Below, piece by piece: positions 1 to 10,916 of a stretch of 64,000 nt of DNA. The notes under the pieces are model-generated. The model was given only the letters and a program-made list of their open reading frames with translations. It made no database searches and was not told the DNA's origin. How positions within the stretch are numbered: position 1 is the first letter of the stretch; the number at the start of each line of letters is the position of its first letter. A program made the position numbers and the translations under genes. Origin of the DNA: Lithodes maja (taxonomy: Eukaryota; Arthropoda; Malacostraca; Decapoda; Lithodidae); assembly GCA_037953745.1 (NCBI GenBank), contig JBAKBP010013024.1, positions 1-64,000 of the forward strand. Direction: 5' to 3'.

Positions 1-322
1 CCTAGAGGGCTCAGATTTGTATGGGAACTTTGTAAGTATCCCACGCAACAAAGTCGATGGTTGAAAGCCCTCAAAGTCCAGCCGCGTGCGCTTGAGCATG
101 CAAACATTTGTTTTTGCATGTTTTTGCCTACCCATTTCCCCATGTTAATTCCGACTTTTGGGCGCCCCATAGGACCCCTTAATGACCTAGAGGATCGATT
201 TTTTGTGTTTTTTCCTTCATTTCTAACCCATTCTAGGTGTTTTCTGGAATTATAATTTTTTGACAACCTGCCGGGCCTGCAGTGTACATTTATATCATAT
301 TGACTGGTGCTCAGTGGGTTAA
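1..322. mobile_element. TTAA-flanked MITE, copy 1 (left part outside window)
   Basis: The right end reads GGTGCTCAGTGGGTTAA, with TTAA at 319-322. The interior matches, in inverted orientation, the complete copy at 31315-31747. TTAA target duplication and short imperfect terminal repeats are the pattern of piggyBac-type non-autonomous elements. The apparent frame at 61-255 recurs in the other copy only because the DNA is homologous; I do not call it a gene. The element interrupts a minus-strand LINE fragment that continues at 323. Confidence 0.7.
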
Positions 323-606
323 GAATAATTAAAATGTTGTATATATGTAAGAAATGAGAGCAATTGGATGAGAGTTGGAAGTTTGAGAGCGGTCACCCTT
401 CTTTGAGACAGGTTTAATAAGAGCTGACTTCCAGCAAGAAGGGAATATGTTAGAGGAAACACAGAGACGAAAGAGTTTGCTTAGTCAGGGAGTAAGCATG
501 GAAGCTAAGTTTTTTAGTACAACCTGAGGAACACCACCTTCTTAGTATTAAGCCCAGAGAGGGTAAAAAGTACATCTTTGGAAGAGATTATAGATATTAG
601 GCTCTT
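323..606 (-). pseudogene. jockey-like LINE reverse transcriptase fragment
   Basis: Read on the minus strand, this stretch encodes, with frameshifts, the N-terminal part of a jockey-clade reverse transcriptase: the DVLFTLSGLNTKK block, then PSCWKSALIKPVSKKGDRS and a degraded HPIALISY block. It is the portion missing from the neighbouring LINE split at 607-1078 and 17972-19245, so it is either a separate older copy or a rearranged piece of it. It is cut on the left by the TTAA MITE. Non-functional. Confidence 0.65.
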
Positions 607-1078
607 TTTATTTTTTCTATGTGAGTGAGGGAGACAAAAGGCAGAACTGCCTGTATCGAGTGCCTCCCCCAGAGTTGAAAGAGTGACAGGGCCAAAATTA
701 AGGGACGTTCGAGCCAAAATGCCTGGACACACGGAGTTTGAAGCAATTTAAGTCATAGGAAGATGGAAAGACTGATTCTTGGAGAGAGTTCCAGAGCTCA
801 GCAGTTGAATAGAAGAAAGTCTGAGAATAATGTTTCACTTTTGGGTTGGAGAGTTGCACAGAGCTGGGGTGGGATTGTGTTGCAAGTCGGGTACTACATA
901 CCCTACATAGAGGTGGTGGTATACACTGGAAAAGCTCTGAGGAACATTGATAATTATAGTAGCGGTAGAATAGTAAGAGATGCAACATTGCAGCGAAGAG
1001 CCCCTGTACAGAGCAAGAAGATATTCAGGGGTAAAGAACCCCTTGAGGCAGTTGATCACACCCAGCTTCTGGGAGGAT
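607..1078 (-). pseudogene. jockey-like LINE, 3' part (RT C-terminus, 3'UTR)
   Basis: The minus strand encodes the C-terminal end of a jockey-like LINE ORF2 (YSQTFFYSTAELWNSLQES, then YDLNCFKLRVSRHFGSNVP), ending with a stop at 698-700. A 3'UTR with the words GAGGCACTCGATACAGGCAG and TTTTGTCTCCCTCACTCAC follows, ending in an A-rich tail near 607. The copy at 53925-54750 matches it throughout. Its upstream half lies at 17972-19245; element A separates them with a GGAT duplication. A frameshift breaks the frame near 900-990. Confidence 0.85.
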
Positions 1079-2018
1079 TGTTACAACCCAAAGTTTGGAG
1101 AGACTAGTGGAACTAGCTTAGTTAAAGATTTGGCCCCGAAGGAGTCTAGAGGGTGACCTTTAGGTTGAACACAAAGACTGAACTTTAGTTTAAGGGTGTT
1201 CAGTATAGACAAGTACTTTTATTAATTTAGTACTTGTATTAAGGTAAAGTCTCTTTAAGAGTAGTTCTCGTATTTTAATATTTATTACTAAGATGATATT
1301 TTAATTTAAGAGTTGTTCTCGTATTTTAATCAGATTTCAAAGTAGTCTTCTGGATATTATATAGGGTTAATCTTCCTCACTTCATTTAATCATTAGGGTA
1401 TAAATATATATGGATAAGAAAAGAATACACAATTTTTGTTAATATAATAAAATCAAATTTAAGTAATATAACAAAACCATTATGTATTATATAATTATAA
1501 AACAAAATAAAACAAATACAATGGTAATTAATATTAATGCAAAATATTTAATTTATACAAAATGAAAACAAAAAAGAAAATCAAAATGAAAATATAAGTT
1601 ATAGTCACGATATCTCCCGTAGTCAAACCGAAGGGGGGTAGTTCCTGGAGTTTTAAAACAACGCTTTCTGGAAGCGATATTCCCGAGAACGTTGCACCGA
1701 GAAAGTCTAAGATAACACTGACCCCACTCATTATTCCCGCCCCGTCATTGACTACGGTAGATTTAATGTGACCAGAAAAGAAACTTCCACCCCCTGGTGT
1801 TCATGAGCAGAGATAGCATTGAACTTTAATTTGAATTACATATTTATTGAGTGAGACTTCGAAACTCTGCTCGATCAAAATGAGAGGGATAGAAGTAAGA
1901 AGGATATTGGGATGCGAAGTTTCGGGCCTCTGTTGGTTTAGACCCCGATCTCAGACTGGTTGATGCGTTTGAAGGGTGGAAGTGAACCCGTACAGTCAGA
2001 GCCTATAGGTCCTTGACA
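1079..2018 (-). repeat. 3' LTR of element A
   Basis: On the plus strand it begins TGTTACAACC and ends CTTGACA; the partner LTR is 17004-17971. It is 940 bp against 968 bp because of small indels near 1500 and 1927. Both LTRs hold the same 65-codon open frame on the minus strand (1534-1731 here), with a hydrophobic C-terminal half that looks like a membrane segment; I cannot tell whether it is translated. The LTR starts next to a polypurine tract at 2020-2030. Confidence 0.9.
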
Positions 2019-2031
2019 GCTCCCCCCTTAA
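2019..2031 (-). other. polypurine tract of element A
   Basis: The minus strand reads TAAGGGGGGAGC directly before the 3' LTR (TGTCAAGG...). Such tracts prime plus-strand DNA synthesis in LTR retrotransposons. Confidence 0.75.
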
Positions 2032-2056
2032 AGTCCTCGAAGGGGAGCGAAGAGGA

Positions 2057-3788
2057 CTAGGTAGCGAGAGGAGGAATAGGCTCCGCTGTAGGTGGAAGAT
2101 CTCTTGACAAGGCATCTGCAATCCGATTGTGTACCCCACGAATATGGCGAACAATGAAATGGTACTCCTGTAACTTTAGAGCCCACCGGAGAAGTCGTTG
2201 GTTGTTGTTTTTCATCCTGTGCAGAAAATTAAGAGGGTTGTGGTCAGTATAGATGATGATTGGTGGATAGTGCTGAGGGAGATAACATTCGAACTTCTTC
2301 ACCGCTGATACCATCGCCAAGCACTCCTTCGCCACTGTGGAATAACTCCTCTGGTGTCTCTTCAGTTTGGTGGAGAAGTACGAGACAGGATGTAGGACGC
2401 CAGTTGTCTTATCTGGTTGCAGAAGTACTGCCCCGACTCCTCTATCACTCGCATCAACCTGAAGATGGTAAGGCAATGCGGAATCAGGAGCATGAAGTAC
2501 CGGGTAGGATGAAAGGAGGCACTTCAGTTGGTCAAAGGCAGCAGTATAGGTGGGAGTCCAGACAAACTTAATTTTTGGGCTTGTAAGATCTGAGAGGGGC
2601 GCTGATATGGCTGCAAAGTTCGGACAGAATCTGTGGTATAATCCGCACATCCCTAAAAACCGCATGATGGATTTGCGGTCAGTTGGCTGGGGAAAGGCGG
2701 TGATGGTCTCTACGTTAGTTTCCTTGGGACGTGCAGTACCCTGACCCACCACATGGCCAAGGTATGTCACTGATCCACGTCCAAAACAGGACTTGGCTAG
2801 GTTGATGGTGAATCCAGCAGCAGCCAAGCGCTCCATCAGCCCGTCCAGTCTGGAAAGATGATCCTCCCAAGTATCTGAAATAATCACGATGTCATCTAAG
2901 TAAGTGTCTACACCTTCTAAATCCTGAATAGTATATGACATGACCCTTTGAAATGTGGCAGGAGCATTCATCATGCCAAAAGGCCTGACTCTATATTGGA
3001 AGAGCCCAAAAGGAGTGGTGAAAGCCGAGATGATTTTAGCTCTATCGGTCATCCCCAATTTGGTAATACTCCTTCTGCAAGTCTATGGTTGATACTACCT
3101 TAGCAGCCCCTACTTTATCTATTAGGTCATCAATTCTAGGTAGTGGATATGCATCAGGGACTGTCACTGCATTTACTTTCCTGTAATCAGTACACAGCCT
3201 ACTACTACCGTCTGGTTTTGGGACCAATAAAGAGGGTGACGCCCAAGGGGAATGACTTGGTTCCACTAAGGACTTCTCCAACATAAAGTCAATTTCCTTT
3301 CTCATGATCTCTTGCATCTGAGGGTTTAGTCTGTATGGTGATTGTTTGATAGGTCTTACTTCTGGTGAGGTCAAGATAACATCGTGATGATGGTCCTTGC
3401 AAAAGCCAGGGACATCCAATGTGACTGAAGGGTAACTTACAAGCAATTTCCTAAGACCATCTCTAGGTGATGGCGACATGTCCGACAAATATTGATCTAA
3501 GGTACATAATAGTTTGCTGTTCATTGGGCTTCCACAAGGTGAAGGAAGATCACCAAACTCAATCACATCAGAGTCTCCTACCTTTTGCAATTCCCACGAG
3601 TCTGGTACAGAATGTGGTACAGTAATTACAGCTAGTATTGGGGTATTCTCCTCAAGCGGCCTTTCTATGTACGCCTTCATCTGGTTTAAGTGAACAATCC
3701 TTTGATCCTTCCTTCGATCAGGAGTGCGAACAACATAGTTTAGCTTGGAAAGTTTCTGAGAGACTACATATGGGCCACAAAATTTGCT
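2057..3788 (-). pseudogene. pol: element A: GPY module, reverse transcriptase and RNase H
   Basis: Downstream of the integrase stop, the same frame encodes a GPY module (KFCGPYVVSQKLSKLNYVV) and then reverse transcriptase: WASPSLLVPKPDGSSRLCTDY, STIDLQKEYYQI and the catalytic YLDD at 2891-2902. RNase H follows (LQVDASDRGVGAVLL, YTDHNPLNFL, IRGVHNRIADALS) up to the stop at 2057. The frame breaks once, at a run of four G on the minus strand (3053-3056), consistent with a single-base insertion. The RT lies 3' of the integrase, unlike ordinary gypsy elements. All core motifs survive, so decay is recent or slight. Confidence 0.9.
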
Positions 3789-5050
3789 TTATAATGGACT
3801 ACCAGGAATGGGCAGGAAGAGAAGGACTTTGTCTCCAGGACTAAATGTTCTACTTTCAGACTTGCGATCGTAGTGGGTTTTCATTCTTGACTGACTCTTC
3901 TCAAGGTTGGCCAGTGCTAGCGCTCTTACATTTGACATCTGAAGTTTTAACTCATTTATGTACTCTGCAACTGTGCGAGAAGGATGATCAGATACTTCCA
4001 CAAACCAAGAATCTTTCAAGACCTTTAGAGGGCCTCTGATCTGACGCCCATATAGCAACTCAAAAGGGGAGTATCCTAGTGACTCTTGAGGGCACTCTCT
4101 AACGGCAAAAAGAAGCCAGTCAATGTTGGCATCCCACTCTTTCTCAGTCTCAAAACAAAACTTTTTTATCATGGATTTCAGAGATTGATGATGGCGTTCT
4201 AGGCAACCCTGGGTCTGAGGTCTGTACGCAGTGGCTATCTTCTTATCTACCTCTAACTCCCTCAGCACTGCTTTCATTAGGTTACTTGTAAAATTTGACC
4301 CCTGATCACTCTGAATTTCTTTAGGAATGCCTACTTTTGTGAAAAGATGAAACAGATGGGACACAATAGTCTTAGCCTTGATATCTTTTAAAGGGAAAGC
4401 CCCAGGATACCTAGTTGCAGCACACATTACGGTAAGTAAATACTGGTTCCCTTTCTTAGTTTTGGGAAGAGGCCCTACACAATCAATTACTATTTTCTGA
4501 AAGGGCTCTGTAGTGACAGGGATAGGAGCAAGTGGAGCTTTAGGGATGGTCTCATTTGACTTTCCTACTATCTGGCAAGTGTGACAAGACTTTACAAATT
4601 TGGTTACATCTTTTTTCATGTTAGGCCAAAAGAAATGAGCTAGGATCTTTCTGTATGTATTTCTCTGTCCCAAATGACCAGAGTTTCCGTCATGAGCTAA
4701 TCCCATTACAGCAGATCTGATGGAGGTAGGGATGATTACCTGATGTACTATAGACCAAGTATCTGAGTCAGGCCTTTCAGGCGGGTGAAAACTACGCATA
4801 AGGACCCCTTTGTGATAGTAGATGTTAGGGTTTTTCCCATTTATGGGTTTGTCATCAGCAATGTGCCTGAGCTTAGCAAGTGAAGTTTCTACCTCTTGAG
4901 CTTGTATGAGGTTTTCCCTAGACATGATCTGGGTGAACAAGGTATCCTGACCTGAGGGTGAGAGAGAGTCATTAGACACTGTAGCAGTTTGTGAACGGGT
5001 GACAGCGCAAACCGGGAAAATATGTGGTTTCTCCTGATCTAGCTTTGCAG
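3789..5050 (-). pseudogene. pol: element A: integrase (upstream of RT)
   Basis: This encodes a complete integrase: a zinc-binding HHCC domain (HDGNSGH, then CHTC) and a catalytic core with D in IVIDCVGPLP, D in SDQGSNFTS and E in QGCLERHHQS. I count 35 residues between the second D and the E, the D,D35E spacing of retroviral-type integrases. It ends at an in-frame TAA (3789-3791) inside the GPY region, after which the same frame continues. The open frame extends rightward into 5051-5138, but that part is LTR of element B and not native. The true N-terminal context is across B, at 14238. Confidence 0.92.
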
Positions 5051-6683
5051 TGTTACGTCCTGGGATATATAAACACTGGGCTCTTTCTATTGGACTAGGT
5101 ATGCGGCAACAAGCAACAACGGAAAACGCTAGATCCAACCCTTATCTATAAACCCAGGCAACAAACCACCCTAAACCGTCAAGAGTCCTGCCTGGACAAC
5201 GAGGTATCCTATGACTCGGTTACAGGGTGCACGCACTATAGACTGCTGATAGTCAAGCAGGCTATATAAAAGATCACACAATTAAGTTGACTTAAAGCTT
5301 CAAGGGAAAGATAGATAACTGAATTAAATTGCAGAAACAATTTAATAACAAACTAGAAGAAAGTACATTTAACGTTACGTTAATTAATACAACTAATCAC
5401 CCCTGCGTGAAAGAAGGTGAAAGCAAACAGTCCTCAAAACATCGTACAGGTAGACAAGATGCAGGTTTCTAAACTGCATGCGGCTACTGTAGGATCTGAT
5501 GCTTAGCAAAGAAAGTACGTTACGGATTTAGAGAACTCTTAACTCATAAGCAGGAATAAATACTAGTGATAGGCCATACAGTGTATAATGGCATAGGTAT
5601 AATTAAATAAAGGCAGCAACTCGCAACATAACCACATACAGGTGTGCTTCTCACTCTTAGTCAGGCAAGCCTGCTCGGACAGAGTCTCTAAGCCCCACCC
5701 TGACTCACAATGCTCACAAAAACGGTAAACTGTGGCACAATAACAAGCATACAGAAATAATAAACCCCTAGCTGTTAATCTGCCAGGTGGCAGATACCCA
5801 CGGGTATCCTAGTAAAGTCGTGCGGGTCCACAGGACTCGCACCAGCAGACTTTACTTAAAGGATCGCAAAAAGCCTCCCCTCCGGTCTAGCCCCTGCTAA
5901 CCTGACACAAGAACACACTAGCAAGCATGAAACCACCAAATATGAGACAACAAAAAAGCTTTCTAGGTCTCATTAACAATTACATCTCTGCATAAGGCCC
6001 AAAATCCTATCTAGTTATCTGAGAGCTCGTCGTTAATACAATAATAGATATAAGGTCTATCAAGGGGATGGGATAATTAAATAGATTGGTGAAGTAGTGG
6101 AAGGAAGGTATACAAAGTAAGAGAGAAAGTTTCTAAGTGGGGTTGAGAGGGATAGATATCAAGGGGGTCCGAAGGGTACGACAGTGAGGTGAGCTCTGAG
6201 TCTTGAATCTGTCTGGACCCCGCCCTAGGCATGCAGAATACATCCCAGGCTTGGCAACACTCAACACAGTTGCCGGGTCAAAATCGTCTACCCCGTGCGT
6301 GAGTCGAAACTAAGCCTAATGTTGCGAACAAATGCATGTGGCACATCGGCTCATCCCAAGCTAGACTCTCCGCGCGAAGCAACGTCCCCCATCCGGTCTC
6401 TCTCTCCCGCTCGTCTCCTCCCACTCTCACTAAACTTACATCTTATATATTATAATGAAACGATCAACTATCGAGAATAAAATATACTAAGATGCGTTGG
6501 TTAAGAATAAGGGCAGCTACAAGCTGTGAAACAACATAAGAATATCCCAGACATTAGTTACATTGTCGTAGGATATATACTAAGGAAAAGCCGGCCGGCC
6601 GGCTACCGCCAGCCGGTTTCTAAACGGCTGGGCAGCCGACGCGTGCGCATGCCCGCATGTGGCTACTATGCAGAAGCGTCACA
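5051..6683 (-). repeat. 3' LTR of element B (with internal deletion)
   Basis: It starts TGTTACGTCCTGGG and ends AAGCGTCACA. It is 1633 bp, 267 bp shorter than the partner at 12334-14233. The missing block is at the GGTGGCAGA/TACCCACGGG junction near 5795. A similar block is present in the LTR of element D, so this copy lost it. The rest is nearly identical to its partner. Confidence 0.9.
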
Positions 6684-6697
6684 CCTCCCCCAAGATA
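6684..6697 (-). other. polypurine tract of element B
   Basis: The minus strand reads CTTGGGGGAGG directly before the 3' LTR (TGTGACGC...), in the expected place for the plus-strand primer. Confidence 0.7.
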
Positions 6698-7009
6698 TAA
6701 GACCCTTGACTAAGTTCTTCATATCTAACAGAAAGCTTCTCATAGTACCACACACTGTTGCGACAGAAGGCACTATATATAAACAAAATAAAGACTGTTG
6801 CACTCCACCGAGCAAGTTCAACTAACTTAGCGACAATAAGCGAACACATTCAACTTAGATACTGCTACAACATCTTATACAAAATTTTACACGTTATATA
6901 AAATAAGAGTTTTTATAAGGTTTTTGCTTTTTTATTTTTTTTTATTTTTCGGCTGAACTACAGTGACAGCCTATTTTCCTCCACACTCAACCCTCAATCC
7001 TGTGGCAGT
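6698..7009 (-). other. 3' untranslated region of element B with A-rich tract
   Basis: This non-coding stretch lies between the RNase H stop and the polypurine tract. It contains an A-rich run on the minus strand (plus-strand T run near 6921-6952) preceded by CAGCCGAA, the same words found before the A run of element C at 47480-47534. I see no gene in it. Confidence 0.5.
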
Positions 7010-8400
7010 CTAACCAACATCATCCACCCTTGATAGACAATCCGCTATCACGTTATCAGAATCGGCAATATGGCATATGTCCAGATTATACTCCTGAAGC
7101 ATGAGTGACCACCTGGTCAGCCTCATATTCTGGTTATGAAACTGATTCAAGAATTTCAGAGGGTGATGATCGGTATAAACCACTACGACTGGTCCGAAAG
7201 CAGGAACATATACATCGAAGTGCCTGAGCGCCAGCACTATCGCCAGGAGTTCTTTTTCAATTACAGAGTAATTCCTTTGTGCACTATTGAATTTTTTACT
7301 GTAAAAACTCACTGGATGTTCGATACCTTCATCATCTGTCTGGAACAAGACAGCCCCAGCCCCTATGCCACTGGCATCAGTCGCCAGCTGAAAAGGTCTG
7401 CTGAAGTCCGGGGCCCTGAGTATGGGGTGGGTACATAACAGGTGTTGCATCAAGGAAAACGCCTCTGCACACTCAGGAGACCACCGAAATTTCTTGTCCT
7501 TAGATAATAAGTCAGTTAAAGGTGCAAGTACAGTCGAATAGTCTTTGATGAAGCGACGATAATAGCCTATCATACCTAGAAACCGCATGATTTGTTTCTT
7601 AGTCGTAGGCTGGGGAAACTGATCGATGGCTTTGATCTTTGTCTGTGGAGGGCACACCTGACCCATCCCCACCTCGAACCCAAGGTACAAAACTGTGGCT
7701 TTGACAAAATCGCACTTACCCAGGTTTACCACCAAACCTGCTTCATTCAGTTTATTAAAAAGCTGTCCGATGTGAGCACAGTGACTGTTAAAATCATCGT
7801 CGTATATTATGACATCATCTAGGTACACCGTACAGTTGGGAATGTCGGCTACAATGTCGTTCATTAATTTTTGAAACGATGCAGGGGCATAACATGGCAA
7901 CGATATGTGGCACCGTCCACCACAAACCCACACACCTCTCGCGCTCGCTCAGACAAGGGCACTTGCCAATAACCCTTAACAAGGTCTATCTTAGTGAGGA
8001 ACTTGGCTTTTCCTATCTTATCCACACTGTCATCCACGCGAGGGAGAGGGTAGGCATTTGTGGGGGTTAAACCATTTAACCTGCGGAAATCTATACAAAA
8101 CCGCACCTTGCCATCTGGTTTGGGCTGCAGAGTGACTGGGGAAGTCCACCTTACTGCACCCTCAGAAATCAGCCCACGTTTCAGCATATAATCCAGCTCT
8201 TCCCTAAGTGCTGGTAATTTAATAGGGGGAACACGGTATGGCACTGATTTAAAGGGCGGGTGGTCCCCAACATCGACATCGTGCACCGCTTGAGTAGTGA
8301 GGCCAGGATGCTCCGCGAAAACAGCTGGGTTTGAATCAAACAAATGCTGCACAGCTACACGCTGTTGCTCAGGCAGGTGCAATATCAACTCGTGAGCCAC
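7010..8400 (-). pseudogene. pol: element B: reverse transcriptase and RNase H
   Basis: The reverse transcriptase begins with an LPALREELDYML block, then TSPVTLQPKPDGKVRFCIDF and the palm motif CTVYLDDVIIYDD (YLDD at 7814-7825). RNase H follows with LATDASGIGAGAVL, YTDHHPLKFLNQ and IADSDNVIADCLS up to the stop at 7010. The frame shifts near 7870-7930, between the TYRCHVMP and APASFQKLMNDI blocks. It lies downstream of the integrase; two in-frame TAG codons (8446-8448 and near 8420) sit between them. Confidence 0.9.
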
Positions 8401-8445
8401 TTGTCTAGAATTCCCTGCCGACTAATCCGCGGAAACATGACAATC

Positions 8446-10302
8446 CTAATTATCCTCCCCCGCAGCTTGACTGTCCCTTCCTCCTTCTCCACCACGATCG
8501 CTGCAGATCAACACCGGGACAGTGAGAGGCTCGGAGGGGCGCCTCACATACTCTTTCATCAGATTTACATGGCAAAGTTGGTTCTTTTTCTTACGATCAG
8601 GAGTAGCTACTAAATAGTCGAGATCAGAAACCTTCCTTACAACCCGATACGGACCAGAATACTTGGCAGACAAGGGGTGTCCCACCAGAGGCAGTAGTAT
8701 CAGTACCTCCTGATCTACTTCAAACTCCCTCAGCTTCACCTTCTGGTCGTATCTGTCCTTCATCTGAGCTTGTGAACTCTTAAGGTTCCGACCTGCTACC
8801 TCCAAGCTCTTTAGCATTCTCTCACGGCTTTCAACTACATACTTTAGAAGCGAGCATGGCTTTGTGACTCCCTCCCAGATCTCCTTGACTATGTGGAGGG
8901 GCCCCCTGACCCTGTGTCCAAAAACCAACTCGTTCGGGCTAAATCCCAAGCTCTCCCCAGGTACTTCTCTCACAGCAAATAAAATGTATGGGAGACCTAG
9001 ATCACAGTCCTTCCCATTTTCCATGCAATAACACCGCAACATACTCTTGAGAGTTGAGTGCCACCTTTCCAAAACTCCCTGACTCTCGGGATGGTAGGCA
9101 GATGACACCACAGACACTATCCCATGTTGCTGCATGGTCTGCTTAAACAGAGCAGAAGTAAAATTGGATCCCTGATCAGACTGGATCTCCTGAGGGTAGC
9201 CATAACGAGAGAAATAGACAAGTAGGTTTTTGACAACAGTCTTAGCCATCCCGTTGCGCATGGGGTAAGCATCTGGATACCGTGTTGCTACATCCATTAC
9301 AGTTAGTAAAAATGTATTGCCGGCACTAGTGGGGGGCAATGGGCCAACCATATCGATAACTACTTTGCTGAAGGGCGGCCCAATGACAGGGATGGGTTGT
9401 AACAGGGCTCTCGGGATGACCTGATTGGGTTTCCAAACAACTTGACAAGTGTGACACTGTGACACCCATGACACGACACTCGCCTTTAACCCAGGCCACC
9501 AGAAAAGCTTGCTCAGAGCTGCCTCCGTCTTACGTGCCCCCAGGTGCCCTGCCAAAGGCACATCATGAGCTAATCTCAATAAGTTCTCACGGCACACCCT
9601 CGGTACTACTAACTGGTCCACTAATCCTGACCCGCCATCCCACTTTTTCTTGGGATCCTGATGTCTCCGATACAAGATCCCCTCGGACAAGAAAAAATCA
9701 CCAGGCTGCGCATCCCCATCGCTCTCCAGTTCGACAGCACCATTACCACACGCCCTGACTTCAGGATCTTCCAGCTGCAAGGAACATATATCAGCAGGTG
9801 CGAGATTATCCAAGTTCATCTTAAATAATTTATTTCCACCTCCAATGTCCCGCTGAGCCATCCTTTCCTCACGCTGCGCATAACGATGCTGTCGCAGAGT
9901 CTCTTCCTGCCCTGCACCTGCACTAGCGGTGACAGGCCCCGGGGCCTCTCCAGACTCTAACATAGGTGCCAATAATGAGTCACCAAGAAACACTGCCGGC
10001 TCAAAACTCTCCAATTGACCAACACTTCCCGTTTTCTTGTGACCTTTCCTCCGCTGTTTGATAGACTGAGGTGGTTGCTGCAAGGCTCCGGATGTCTGAG
10101 AACGCGTCACAACACACGCCATAGTTTGCACGCTACACCTCTCAACCCACTCCTGTTCCTCCCTACTAACGTCGGCCGCCTTCTCGGCAACGACCAAGGG
10201 TGAAACCTTAGAAGCAGGCACCGCAAAGTCGTTGCCGAGGAGGAGGTCGACGCCCCCAACAGGCAAGTTCTCCACAATTCCCACATCCAGCTCCTTCGCC
10301 AA
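8446..10302 (-). pseudogene. pol: element B: protease C-terminus and integrase with GPY module
   Basis: This 618-codon open frame begins in the end of the protease (GGVDLLLGNDF, residues 16-26) and runs through a linker with the word ACVVTRSQT shared with A and C. Integrase follows: zinc domain H246, H253, C283, C286, then the catalytic triad D317 (VVIDMVGPLP), D376 (SDQGSNFTS), E412 (GVLERWHS). A GPY module follows (KYSGPYRVVRKVSDLDYLV), and it stops at 8446. No break is visible inside the integrase, so of the copies here this is the most complete one. The N-terminus continues from the neighbouring frame, so residue 1 is not a real start. Confidence 0.92.
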
Positions 10303-10916
10303 CCACCCACCTCCAGCTCCATCCGCACCAGCGGGTAGGACTTCGTAGCATTGATCCCCTGAACTACCACCACCCGAGCAGCGTTAATCGGCCTACCAGT
10401 AAAGTTCTTTAACAAAGTCTGAGAAGCACCCGTATCACGCAATAGCTTAACTCCTCGCCTTTCGCCAGCCCACCTCACAAAACCATGCCCTCTATGACTC
10501 CCAAAGACGTCGCGGACAGGGTTCGAGCCTTCCGGACTATTGAACACAGGCTGTGTCCCAACCTCTGACGAACTACCCTTGGCAAACTCCGAAGATATAG
10601 GCGACACCCCTATGCTGCGGGCCAATGACACAACCTTGTTTGGTGGCTTGTTCGGACAAGCATTTGCAAAGTGACCCTCCTTGTGACATGCAAGCACTCT
10701 TTACTCTTTGGTTTCCCTTGGAGTGGGAGGTACCATTAGACTTCTTATACGGGACGGTATTTGGTTTATGTTCAGTTTTATTGTCAGTGCTAGATGGTTT
10801 TGTGTATTTATGTGTATCAAAATTCTTGGGAGGGGGAGGGTACGATCCTTTGCACCCGACTCACTCCTAGCTGCTGCTTCACACCCTCGAATTAATGACA
10901 GTCGGTGGTCAGCCAT
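10303..10916 (-). pseudogene. element B: zinc knuckle and aspartic protease
   Basis: This encodes a zinc knuckle (CHKEGHFANAC; the first Cys pair is disturbed by a frameshift near 10697) and the protease active site LLRDTGASQTLL, followed by VVVVQGINATKSYPL. A frameshift near 10305 moves the rest of the protease to the next open frame. The order knuckle then protease is normal for gag-pol. The first part of the segment (MADHRLSLIRGCE) is the end of gag. Confidence 0.85.

Noticed and set aside
5051..5138. Extension of the A integrase frame to 5138
   Set aside because: This part is LTR of element B; the native frame joins at 5050 to the sequence right of 14233.
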